Below, piece by piece: positions 21,201 to 31,941 of a stretch of 64,000 bases of DNA (position 1 is its first letter; each line of letters starts with the position of its first letter). Both the position numbers and the translations under genes were made by a program. The notes under the pieces were generated by a model. That model had not been told where the DNA came from and did no database searches. It worked only from the letters and a program-made list of their open reading frames with translations. The stretch is from Eleginops maclovinus. Lineage: Eukaryota; Chordata; Actinopteri; Perciformes; Eleginopidae. The stretch lies in assembly GCF_036324505.1 (NCBI RefSeq), contig NC_086351.1, positions 6,008,001-6,072,000 on the forward strand, given 5' to 3'.

Positions 21201-24200
21201 CCAATGATCAAAGTGTATTGATGTTCATGGCTTTAAGTTAGTGTAGCTGTTTGGTGGGCAACTCCAATCAGCCTGGTGTCTTCTGCTACAATAACAAGAA
21301 ATGACAGATTATTCATCTTTAATATATTTTTTGGGGTACCCATTCCTGCATCACATCAATCGCATTTTCTATCAGATTTACACAACCTTAAACAGATACA
21401 ACCCAGCCTCAGCCTATGGGGTGAATTTATTTTCATAGATTAATTATAGAAACAGAAGGTGTCATTTTATACACCAGTGGTCCCGCTATAATGATGGTAC
21501 TGTGTATTACAGACCTTGTACTCAGAGGAAAACAACATGTATATTATGCAACAGCATGCAAAATCAATACCGAAATGTGTCTTATTTTCTTCGTGAGGTT
21601 TGTTTAATTAATGCAAATGACAAAATGTAAAAAGAGGCCCTCAGTGGCCACCCCGGGTTATTATCCAATGATCTGACCCAATTCATTTCCTCAGAGAAAA
21701 TCATCATAGGGCCACAAACGTCAGTACCGTCATGTGTAGCTGTCAAGGGCTTAAAAATAGTAATTGGGAACAGGAGGCCAAGAGACTCAGTGTTAGATCA
21801 TGTCTGTCCCTGTATCAGACCTTCTTAAGTATACACATGAATACAGACATTACCTACATAGAATAGGATTGACAGATCACTCATCTTCTTCATTGTTTTT
21901 ATTGCGAATTAGGATTTGTACTTGTAATTATTTAAGTTGAAAGAAGACTGTAGAGTTAGATATCATAATGAGTCTTAGGTGCAGTAACTCTTGAGAAACC
22001 AACTGAAGCGACACCATCCTGGCTGTACTTACTGTATTGACACCGACTTTCTGAAAAAACAAGGCCTGTTGTGCATGTGTTTTACAGAGTGTTATCCCCC
22101 CTAAATAGTGTTATTAATCATTAATAAATCTCTGCAAGGAATTAAAATTAAAATATCCTCTTGACTTACCATCTGCTTCTCTTTATGCCAAAATGCAATA
22201 AATATTCCCCTCAAACAATAGTTTGGTGTTGGTGTTTCCACAGAAATACTCTAAAACTAATGAAATTAACTCTTACCATTTCCAGACACAATGTGATTTT
22301 AACTGATTTGATCTTCTCTTTTTGTCTTTCAGAATGTAAAATAGACAATTGTGAAGCATGTTTCAATCGACATTTTTGCACAAAATGTAAGGAGGGCTTG
22401 TATTCACACAGTGGCCGATGTTCTGTCAGCTGCCCTACAGGCCTGCAGCCGGTCAATGAGACCATGGAGTGTGTGGGTGAGTGACCTTTGACCTTTAACC
22501 ATAACTAAATCTGTAAAATATACTCCTACATTTTTTGCATATCTCAGGTTTTCCCTAATTCTTTTCATGTTAACATTTATTAATCTGTAATTTAAAAGTG
22601 TTTTATTTGCTGCTGTTTTACATCTTGATTCCTCTTCCTGTGTTTATGAAGGCAACGCTTCACTGTTCAAAACTTCGATGCCCCTTTAGTGAACCAGAAA
22701 GCATTTCTAATTTTCTCTCACCTAGTGAAACAGTTCACAGGTGTGAGCCACATGTTGACTCCATCTTCATTATCACTTCATCAGCCAGCATTTTCAAATC
22801 GCCTGCCTGGAAAAGTGGAAGTGAACCTTTGAAAACGATAACACAACATCTCTTTATTTTTCCTTTCTGTTCTATTTTCTTTCCTTTTTGTTGTTGTTTT
22901 TGTTGACATATTCTGTCAAGAGGCTCATTAACACTACCAGCTGTTGCTGTTGTTGTAGCTTAAACCTGCTGGTCAACCGAGACTAGAAATGTTACCGTAC
23001 AAACTGTCCTTTGTTGAGAGCGCATTATTGGTACATTTTCAGGTTCACAGCAACCCTCCAATTCGACCCACCGATTGCTTTCAGATTTGGAAATAACTTC
23101 AAGTCATTATTCTGAGTTTAAACTGCTGAGCTGTAACACCCAGACGTGTCTGCGAATAAATGTGAGATGTTGGAGCTGTGGAACAACCCCTAACTGCTTT
23201 AGTCTAATTTTTTTTTACCAGGTCAGCGTCCACCAGAATGCGAACTTGGCGAGTGGAGCCCATGGAGTTCCTGTATGAAGAAGAACAAAACATGTGGATT
23301 TAAGAAAGGCTCGCAGTCCCGGGTTCGTTTGCCCCTTGTGCAGATCCACAGCCCAGACACCTCCCCGGCCTCTGTACCCTCACAGACCTGTGCTTCACAG
23401 ACGGAGAGAATGAAGTGCATTGTGACCAAGACGCCCTGTGTGAGAGGTAAATACACATTTTGTGCAGAAACCAGATACATCAGGAGGAAAGGATGTTTTG
23501 TAAGGACTTCTAATTAGAAAGTATACTAGGTAAAACAAGGAGAGGGTAGTCATTTTACCATCGATTAAGTTCATGTGCATTATGAAATGCCTCAACCAGT
23601 TAGTATGATGACTGATTTAAACATTACTCAACATCCAAAGGCTGCATTCCCGCCAGCGTGTCTGTGACCTGCAACATGTTGATTGGGTTTGGTTTGGCCG
23701 AGCTCAGAGAAGGATACAAAATATCTTGCCTTCTCAGCATGTAAACAATAAACACCGTATATGAGCCAAGCAGATGAAGGGCGGGCATTACGCATCGCAA
23801 AGCTGGAAAAGGATCACAGCTAAAAAGAGCTATTTGTTCTGAAGACCATCGAAGCGTGAGGTTTACACGGCCATGACATGTTTGCTTGGGCGCTTATCAT
23901 CCACCCAGCAACTTGCTCCCCATCAGGTTAACAGTCGTGATTTACTTTCATAACAGCTTATTAGTCGTTCTTGGCCTCAATCGCAGCTAATAAATGAGAG
24001 TTCTGGCCAAACAGTCCGGACCTTATTAGATGAAAAATAGAACAACAATTACACTCTCCATTTCTTTTTTCTTTCTTCTTTTTAGAAATATGTCCTTAGT
24101 AATGATAAAATATTCACTTGCAGTTGTGTTTGGATGATACAGTTAAACAACACAGAAATAAAAGGGAGTTGTTTTTCGGTTTGTTCTCTTAAACAAGAAA

Positions 24201-27200
24201 GGGATTTTTGCAAATGTTGAGTCATTAGAACATTTATGTGTTTCTAAAAGTAACCTTATACTAATCTGTTATTCATCTCATGTGCCAATTTTAACCAAAG
24301 TTGGAAACAGAGAGGAACGTTAATGAGCAGCATTAAAAGCCTTTATGGGACAGTGGCATGCCATGCTTACAAAATTTCAGGCACTGCAACCATATTGCGT
24401 AATGATATCTTGGCAATGGTACTGATGTTGCAACATGTAACAGAGGACATGCTTGCATATATGTGAGTAAACATGTTGGAGGCTTGCATATTCAAGCACC
24501 CTACTCTTCTGTTGAACATTTCCTAAAGAGCTGTGAGTCTAAAGAACAGCTAATGATCTGACGTTGTCCCATATGCATCTGTGGTAGTGTCTAAAGGGAC
24601 GGAGGCTGTTGTGGCTGGCAATTGCTCAGCTAGGAGAATGATCTTCATTGACTGCGACAGCACAAGTTGAGAAACGAGAAGCACATTTTCTCTGTCTGTC
24701 ACCTGCGAATCCTCGAAAGAATATTTGCTTTTGGTTGAGAAGAGCAATTAACACTGAAATATTAACTTAAGTAATCAACTCAACTATAAACCTTCCTATA
24801 AAAGCTGCTAAGTAGAATGCCTAGATTCTAAGTTTGGTACAAATGTAGTGAATTTTAACAAGGCAAGGTGCCAAATAATGAATCAGAAATTTGTGGATAA
24901 GCTTTCTGTGTTGTGAAAGCTCTATTGTTGAGGCCAAAGACAATTTTTGCCCTGTTTTTCCTCTTTCCTGCATAGAAATATATTGCCAAAATGCACATGA
25001 ATTCATTTTCGTCTGTGAGGTAATTCATGGTTGATGGCACCATGACTCAGGTGAACCAGTTCATGTGGGTAAACTCACTCTATGACGAAACAAGAGCACA
25101 GCTGTGGATTCATCTGTGGGAGTTGGCTGGCAGGTTGGCTATATGAAACACAGGGGGCAGACGTTGTATAACATTAGTGATTTAGTGGTCTGCAGAACTC
25201 ACGCTTGGTGTTGATTTGGCTGCACATTTTTTCCCCTTTTCCTGAAGCTCCACAGAAGGGTCTCACGCGAAAACAGAATTTTCTGGATGTGTTATTGCAT
25301 TTGTCAGGCAAAATTGTTTAGCTTGGATGAAGAGGAAGTACAATCAGGGCTGTCATAAACTGATGGAGTTCCCCACTCTTGGCTCCATTAGTGATTTGTT
25401 CGAGGAGTAATTAAGTCCTTACACATCAGCTCAGATGCTGCGGAGTGTGTGTGAGGACTATTTAGTTCACTTCAGTCTCTGTCATTGTGCGTCAGTGATA
25501 TAAATTGAAACTATTAAGTACTTGTCGGCGTCATAAAAGCTCATAAAATATGTTTATCATCTCAGGACAGCACATAACTGATGATCATGCCGGACGTAAA
25601 ATCTTCCTGAATGATTTGAGTCAACTAACCAAATGATGTCACATGTTTTGGCACTAATGGGCCTTGATAATGATGTGTTAATCCTACTGTGTGGGACTGG
25701 GCCTTGTTTTCAGTTGAGAAAAATAATTGTGACTCTGCATGGGCCTGCGGTGAGTAAATGTTTTCGTGTTAAGTCTGTCCACATTCAGCTTCACTAAATC
25801 TACTCCATCAAGGTGTAATGATTTTCACTGGAAAACGAAATTTGAGAATCATTGTACCTTTGGACTTTTTGTTTTTCTTCTTTGAGCCTTACCCAGAGAA
25901 TCATAACTGTTTGTACAACAAGTTTAAAAATGCTGGTAGGGAAATAAACACAGACCCGCAGTTATAACTATACAGCAGTAGACAAACACGATGGCGCCAT
26001 AAGCCTTGCTGTTGTCAACTGCGTCGTGAATACTGTCCAGCTCTTGGCACGTGTTCACTCATTTTCCAGGATATGCAGAGACTCTCAACGCACAAGTTCA
26101 TAACAAACAACCTCCAGCCTAACTACACTCCCTCAGATATACAAAACCAAATACTTTTGTGTGCTGCCTAAACAAAAGACATCTGACACCAGACACAATG
26201 TCCATTTCCACTTTGTGGCAGCCCTTCACGTCCTGATGGGCCATTATTGGGCCCTTGACAGTGTTTAACTCATTACACCAGAAGTAATTTTAAGGTGATT
26301 TATGTGAGAGAAAATTGTGTCACTTGAGCACAATAAAGCTCTTTTTTCCCCTGAATGTGGACATTAACCACACCGTGATGGATGTTTGTATTTAGAAAGC
26401 AATTATACACTTACATATGTGACAGGTGTGAATCAGAATGAGAGAGGAGATGGGAGGAGATGCGCTTTGCATTTTCATTTCCTCAAGTATCCAGTATTTG
26501 TGACTCCTCTGGTTGTAAGTTCAAATATAGAATTATTGAGTACCATGGTCTCGGTGCTTTCAGTGTTCTCGTTTTACAGCTTTGCCGTTTCACAGTTTAT
26601 TTTCAGTCCATGAAAGTTATTGGAACATTTTGGTAGCCTAAAAATAAAATCTTCAACATTTGGTTGGACTTTGCTCGACCCTCTGACCGCTAAGCAAAAC
26701 TTGAACCTTTAAAACATTGGTCTCTGCGTTTGGGTCCACTTTATATAAATCTCCGGGCTGCAGTTTGGGCAGATGGGTATGTCATTAGGCTTTCAGGTAG
26801 TTATTCTGAAACAAAGTATGGTCAAATCTAACATAGAGACCTAAATATGAAGGCTTCAGAGAAAGGGGAATGGGATCACTAAAGGTATTACAATTCATCC
26901 TGTGGGGAACAGGAATGTCTGTATACAATTTCCAGGCGTTCCATCAAATAGTTTCCAAGGTATTTTACTTTATTTAAACATTTGGAAATCATATTGGTGC
27001 TGCAGTCAGTGGATCGACATACTGATTAGGATTCAACCTATGAGGAAATGAATGTGCAATAATGAATGGTAATAGATCCAACAGTGTGTGAGATTTTTCA
27101 GTCCAGATCAATAGAGAGATTTTCCCACTGAGAAAAAAACAACAACTCCCAAATGTTTTATATTTTGTCGTATTAAGTTTCAAAAATGTTTGGGGATTTC

Positions 27201-27703
27201 CTAAGGGACACCTCTTTACTTATCCTGTCAGTGTGGCTAAACATAGCCTTATGTTGGCATTTCTGAATAATTATGGACTGTATGTTTGTGGTTTACACTT
27301 GTTTGGCCTGTGTTGAAAACCACACAGCCACAACATCAAGTCCTAATCCAGCACATACCTTATCATCCACTCTCTCATCCCTCAGGAATGTGTGCTTTTA
27401 ATTTTGTTTGGGCAAGCGGAGGCCCTTCTGCATACAAAAACATCCGATGATGACAGATATCTGACAGGAGTTTATTTGAGAAGTCATATAAAATAATAAT
27501 CATATGTTCTATGCATTCTCATTTCAGAGAGGAAAAATAAGGGAGACAGACAAGATGATACAAACAGGAGGGAGAATGGACGAGTACGGGAAGGCAAAGA
27601 CGGCAGCAGAGGAGGAGGAGGCGGAGGTGGTGGAGGGAAGCGGAGAAAAGGCCAGAGCAGGACCACTACGGCTCCCAGCATCACAACCAGCTCCGTCAGC
27701 TAA
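18202..27703 (+). CDS. rspo1: R-spondin 1 (five coding exons, 278 aa)
   Basis: Secreted Wnt/beta-catenin potentiator. The family bridges LGR4/5/6 receptors to the E3 ligases ZNRF3/RNF43 and so stabilises Frizzled. Exons 18202-18298, 20122-20316, 22333-22476, 23222-23446 and 27528-27703 join in frame, all in phase 1, with GT-AG introns (1.8, 2.0, 0.75 and 4.1 kb). Order: signal peptide (1-~20), basic RRHRR processing-like site (28-32), furin-like repeat 1 (~41-96), furin-like repeat 2 (99-144), TSP type 1 (~152-219), basic tail. Residues matching the human ZNRF3/RNF43 contacts (R67, Q72 in LERNDIRQ) and LGR contacts (F108, F112 in CFNRHFC) are kept. LERNDIRQ and CKEGLY identify RSPO1 rather than RSPO2 or RSPO3. 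N139-E-T is a sequon near the human glycosylation site. Human RSPO1 has 263 aa. The start ATG has A at -3. Confidence 0.96.
18299..20121 (+). other. rspo1: rspo1 intron 1
   Basis: A 1.8 kb GTGAGT...CACAG intron. It contains a small imperfect tandem duplication at 18484-18527 (listed separately). Nothing else is recognised. Confidence 0.85.
18484..18527. repeat. tandem duplication of a ~23-bp unit
   Basis: TGCGTGGCTGGCTCGTCTTT at 18484 is followed immediately at 18507 by TGCGTGGTTGGCTCGTCTTT, with one mismatch. Two copies, within rspo1 intron 1. Confidence 0.85.
20122..20316 (+). CDS. rspo1: rspo1 coding exon 2 (furin-like repeat 1)
   Basis: Residues 33-97 region. Cysteines in the pattern [22 protein letters not shown] and RC define the first furin-like repeat. 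[14 protein letters not shown] carries the Arg and Gln that contact ZNRF3/RNF43 in the human protein. The acceptor is CCCACAG at 20121 and the donor CTC|GTAAGT at 20317. Confidence 0.95.
20317..22332 (+). other. rspo1: rspo1 intron 2
   Basis: A 2.0 kb GTAAGT...TTTCAG intron, AT-rich. The segment 21600-21730 has a perfect octamer ATGCAAAT directly after a homeodomain-like TTAATTA and could be regulatory; see findings. Confidence 0.85.
22333..22476 (+). CDS. rspo1: rspo1 coding exon 3 (furin-like repeat 2)
   Basis: Begins by completing Gln98 and encodes [18 protein letters not shown] and onward to ETMECV. The two Phe (F108, F112) correspond to the LGR-binding pair F106/F110 of human RSPO1. The acceptor is TTTCAG at 22332 and the donor TGTGG|GTGAGT at 22477. 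Confidence 0.95.
22477..23221 (+). other. rspo1: rspo1 intron 3
   Basis: A 745-bp intron ending in a T-rich tract and ACCAG. No other feature is seen. Confidence 0.85.
23222..23446 (+). CDS. rspo1: rspo1 coding exon 4 (TSP type-1 domain)
   Basis: Encodes [12 protein letters not shown], then NKTCGF and further cysteines (QTCAS, MKC, TPC), which is the thrombospondin type-1 repeat of R-spondins. W157 and W160 sit in the WSxW C-mannosylation motif. N167-K-T is an extra sequon. The donor is GAGAG|GTAAAT at 23447. Confidence 0.94.
23447..27527 (+). other. rspo1: rspo1 intron 4
   Basis: A 4.1 kb GTAAAT...TTTCAG intron, the longest in the gene. Segments 23690-24060, 25200-25560 and 26200-26345 are GC-richer and dense in transcription-factor-like motifs, which makes them candidate enhancers. 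No coding exon is seen. Confidence 0.8.
27528..27703 (+). CDS. rspo1: rspo1 coding exon 5 (basic C-terminal tail)
   Basis: Encodes the last 58 residues, rich in Arg, Lys and Gly, then TAA at 27701. R-spondin tails are basic and bind heparan sulfate and matrix. A run of nine glycines (249-257) precedes KRRKGQ. Human RSPO1 has a polyglutamine run just after its matching RRRKGQ, so low-complexity expansion near this point is a shared weakness. The acceptor is ATTTCAG at 27527. Confidence 0.92.
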
Positions 27704-28519
27704 GCTCCATCACCTACTGGATGGGGCTGAGAGAAAAAACAGAGACAAACAGAGCACCCTCCATAGACAACGTTCAAAGTGATGAATTAATGCTGCTATG
27801 CATTGTAAGATGCAAAGAGAACTGGAGGATTGCTTCAACACAAGAGTATTCTGAGCTTTGTGAATAGATGAACATTTCTGGAAGATACTGGTGTCTAAGG
27901 GGTGTTCAGAAAGACTTGTTGATTTTCTTTCTACTGTGAGGGATCACTGCTGGACTGCTAAACCATGTTGAGGATTGCGATTCATGTCATCAACCAAACC
28001 GATGTCACTCTACAGATTCCTGTGTTTCAAATGCAGAACTCAAGCTGGAAGTCTGATAATGAATGAAGGTTCTCTTCCCTCTCATCTGGTCCATGATGTA
28101 TTTTGTTCCAGTCCGGTTTTAATCACAATCTGTTTTTCATCTGTTTTCATCTTTTTGAGAGGTGGCAGATGGATTTTCTCAAAAGCCGTTGTACATGATG
28201 TAAAGACAGTGAATAGTATTAAGTCTTTGTACCTTTATTTCCCATTGTGAGATGAAACAAAAAAGAAAGGCACTGGATATCATTTGTGGTTGTTGAGGGT
28301 AGATGCTAGACAGTATATTATTTTAAATGAGGAATTTATTACAAAGCAAGCCTAAGATGAAGGAGGATTACTGGCTCATATCCTTCTTTGGACTCAACCT
28401 TCTTTCCATTTGATAGCTTAGTTGTTTGTTTATAATTAAATGTTGGTGTTTGTATCTAAAAAATAACTCTGCACAGAAAACAAGGAATAACAACCTGAGT
28501 ATTTGCATGTGTACAAGGT

Positions 28520-28685
<166 letters not shown>

Positions 28686-29242
28686 TACTTTGTATGCATT
28701 TCTGCACGGTCATCAAGTTGTTTGTCAATGGAACTTTGTCGTTTGTACATGTGTGTTTACGTTTGCACATGTGTGTTAATATTGGTCTCATAGATTGAAG
28801 GAACAGGTTCTGGAAATCAAAAGGAAGGAAATGTAAATGCACAGTGATATATCGAATATGCAGTAACTACAAGCCACTGATTATCATATAAGCCATCAAA
28901 TCATCAGCTGCTCAGTTATCATTTCTGTTTGCAACAGGGTCTGACGATTTTGCACAACTATAATGTTTCCTACTGCTCAAGTCTCAATACAATCAAAGCA
29001 TTTTACACATTTATACTCATAAAGCTTCAGAAAATGTCAGATACAGAAAAAAGGGATTCTTTCCCTTACATTGTTTTCCAAGAGTCTGTTTGCTTGACAC
29101 AAAATATTAGTTTCAGGAGAAGTTACACGCTACATTATTCATTCATACTATGGATTGTGATACTGAATATGTCCAATTGTGTTTATCATCAAACATAAGA
29201 AGTATTAGAGTCATTATGTATAGCTTATTCTGTGAAAGCCTC

Positions 29243-29248
29243 AATAAA
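29243..29248 (+). terminator. rspo1: poly(A) signal AATAAA for rspo1
   Basis: The first canonical hexamer downstream of the rspo1 stop on this strand, followed ~50 bp later by TGATTTGTTTGTGTGATT. Cleavage is inferred near 29265. Confidence 0.65.
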
Positions 29249-29265
29249 GTTCAGAGGAAGCTGAT

Positions 29266-31553
29266 GAAACTTCAGTCATACACTGATTTTGCTGATTTGT
29301 TTGTGTGATTTACGCTTTGAATGACCTTCATGATTCCATACGCAACAGACCAACCATTTATTCATCCAATATGCTTTCTGGTATTCACAGTCTTCACATG
29401 TGCCGCACATACTGTTTTCATGAATAACAGATTACACACATGTAAGAAGAAATTAGTGTAAAGACTCTTTATGTGTTTATCATTTTCTTTAACAATTTGG
29501 GTTATATTTTTACATCTCAGCCAATATATTTTATAGTATATCATAACTTTGAAATTGTTAAGAGCAGAGGTCTGGAAAGACTACAAGTCTAATGGTGTAA
29601 GAAACATAAGGACACAATCAAACAGTTTTAAACCCCAGGTCAGACAAGAAGTTGCATTAAAATAAAACTGTTAGTGTTCAAACTACTTTCTTGTGCAATG
29701 ACGAATTATTGTCAAAGTTTTATTTGCGCCCTGCTGCGGGTTTACTTCCAAATAAATTGATCTAGAATTTGGGTAAACTTGTTTACAGCCTGTCTGGAGC
29801 AATTCCACTGTTTACAATGTTCTCAGAGTGATTTAATAGACTATTGGCTCAAACTATAAAGATAAAATCCAAATGGCATTAAAGACGAATTATCCTTTAT
29901 GAAACTATAACAGCACGCATTTATTCATATTAAAGAGTTGCACACAATCAATAAAGGTAAGTCAATCATTTAGGGCTAATTCGACAAATTAGTGACCTAT
30001 TTCTGACACTACCTCTGTCATTATCCTTTTATGGGGGAAAGTTTAAACTGTGAAGTATCCATCTCTTATTGTCTGACCTGAACTCAATCAAAACGCCAAA
30101 CAATTGATAAAATATCTGCTTTGCGATGCTTTCTGTCTTCAGTTGAGAGTCCACAGTAGTTTGAGTTTGGTCTTCCTTAGGCTACAGGAGTCCATCTTGG
30201 GAGGTGGAAGAGCTTAGATGGTGTGATGGTCCCGATCACCGGCCAAATGTTGGCGCCTGGGCAGGGGTCGTAAAAGCAGAGACAGAAATAAAAACTAATG
30301 GTGTGTCATAGCCAGAAGGGAGGGGGTACCATGACTCGGCCCTACAACAAAACAGCCGTTTCTCATTACCAAAAGGGAGGGCAGGGGGAATGGTAGAGTA
30401 TGCACCGTAAATTACACATTCATCGCTCTTCCTGACCATAAATTCTTACCCTGGCTCCATTGGACGGAGCTCTCCCTCACCTCCCACTCTCTCTTTTTCA
30501 CTCTGTTGTTCCCCACTCCCATGTTTTCCAAGAGAAATGAATGGTAAATCTTTGGAGTATATGAGTACCCTTTGATTTGCCAAGATCCTTAACACTGAAT
30601 GATTTCATTACTTTAGTTTGGCCGTTTAGCCAGACCCCAGGGAGTGCATCACGTCAATAGGGAACACTAAGTCCATGTTTGCTTGACTTAATCATTCAAT
30701 CTCTGATCCAAATGTACACATAATGGTGCCACCGCTGCACCAAAACCCATAATCAGTGAAGGACATATAAAGTTTATCACCAAATGTAATTAATTAATGA
30801 TCTTTCAACCACTTTATGGTTTGTCAGAGAAAATAATCGTAAGGATCAAATATACTTGCCTTTTTAATATCTCACACTCTTTATCAAATAATAGACCTGG
30901 CCCAAGTGGCATCAGTGCAGATAATCACCTACAAGATGCCATTGAAGCTCCACAAAGAGTTTATGGACCTGTGAGTTGAGAAAGACACACACAAAAAGAT
31001 TTGAAAACATATGAAACACTTTTTCCATGTCACCAGCAATATGTGTCACATATATTGTGATAAAAGTTAAGGATACAGTTCTATGTGGTGTTTGAATGTA
31101 TCAGTAGGTATTTAAACAGGGAATGTGGAATAAAAACTCAATCATTTCAATTATGATGATTCAAAAAACACACCAAATGCAGATTTGCCAAGCAAAGTAA
31201 ACTTGAATATTTTAGCCGCAACATAATTTTTCGGAAATATGTATTGCTTCCTCAGGGTAATCCCCAGACCTCACTCTAAAGTTTTCACAAGGAAGTATTT
31301 CCTTTCAAATGTATCAAATTATGTCCAAAAGAAAGGGCTGTGAATTATCAAAAATGACAAGGGCATGTTTTGGGAACGTTGCTGTTTATTCAAATATAAT
31401 TGTTCAATACTGCAAGGACCATAAATAATTGTCATGATTCAATTATAATTCCATTTACCTCGAATGACCTGTAATGGGATCTCAAAATCCAACGCAATAA
31501 CCCCTTCAAAAGTTCACAGTTTCTTCGGCTGATATGACCCTTTAAACTCTGAA
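29266..31553. other. intergenic between convergent genes, no gene seen
   Basis: AT-rich DNA downstream of rspo1. A GC-richer patch at 30220-30440 has an open minus frame, but with no splice or domain support. Confidence 0.5.
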
Positions 31554-31638
31554 TTTATTATTCAAAATGGATGTGAAAACATTGTTTGATTGATAAACAT
31601 CTAAATCTTTGTTGTGTTTCCAGTTCCATTATAACGCA

Positions 31639-31933
31639 CTACTTCAATGACATAATTCTTGCAGGAACCTCCCTATGATGTTCTGTCATCAGCCGGGTGA
31701 AGAGGAGGTCTCGGGTCCATGAGGTCACTGGAGTCTCCAACTGAGTCGCCAGTGAGTGCCAGCAGGATCTACTGGACTCTTCCCTCTGTGTGTAATGGCT
31801 TCCAGCTCTTTCAAGACTAGCCTTTGGAGATGTCCTGTCAGCAATCCCACTGATCCGTGATAATTTCCATCTCTGATGCTCCACAACCGTCCTCTCCCTA
31901 TGGCTTGAGATCTGAGAGGTGGAATCTGGAAAT
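31639..31933 (-). CDS. unassigned exon-like ORF, possible terminal exon
   Basis: I do not recognise this protein. On the minus strand a frame of about 97 codons follows a good acceptor (pyrimidine-rich ...TTCTCTTTGTAG, exon from 31933). It ends with TAG at 31639-31641, and AATAAA lies about 80 nt further on (31559-31554). The segment is GC-richer than the surrounding intergenic DNA. The frame is rich in Ser, Arg and Glu, with no cysteine pattern, membrane segment or known domain. No upstream partner exon was found with confidence; a weaker open frame lies at 33897-34112 on the same strand. It could be the last exon of a lineage-specific or non-coding transcript, or chance. Confidence 0.25.
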
Positions 31934-31941
31934 CTACAAAG

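Noticed and set aside
30236..30439. GGCGCCAACA-like stretch resembling an LTR primer-binding site, with a minus open frame
   Set aside because: No LTR ends, no gag/pol and no direct repeats nearby.
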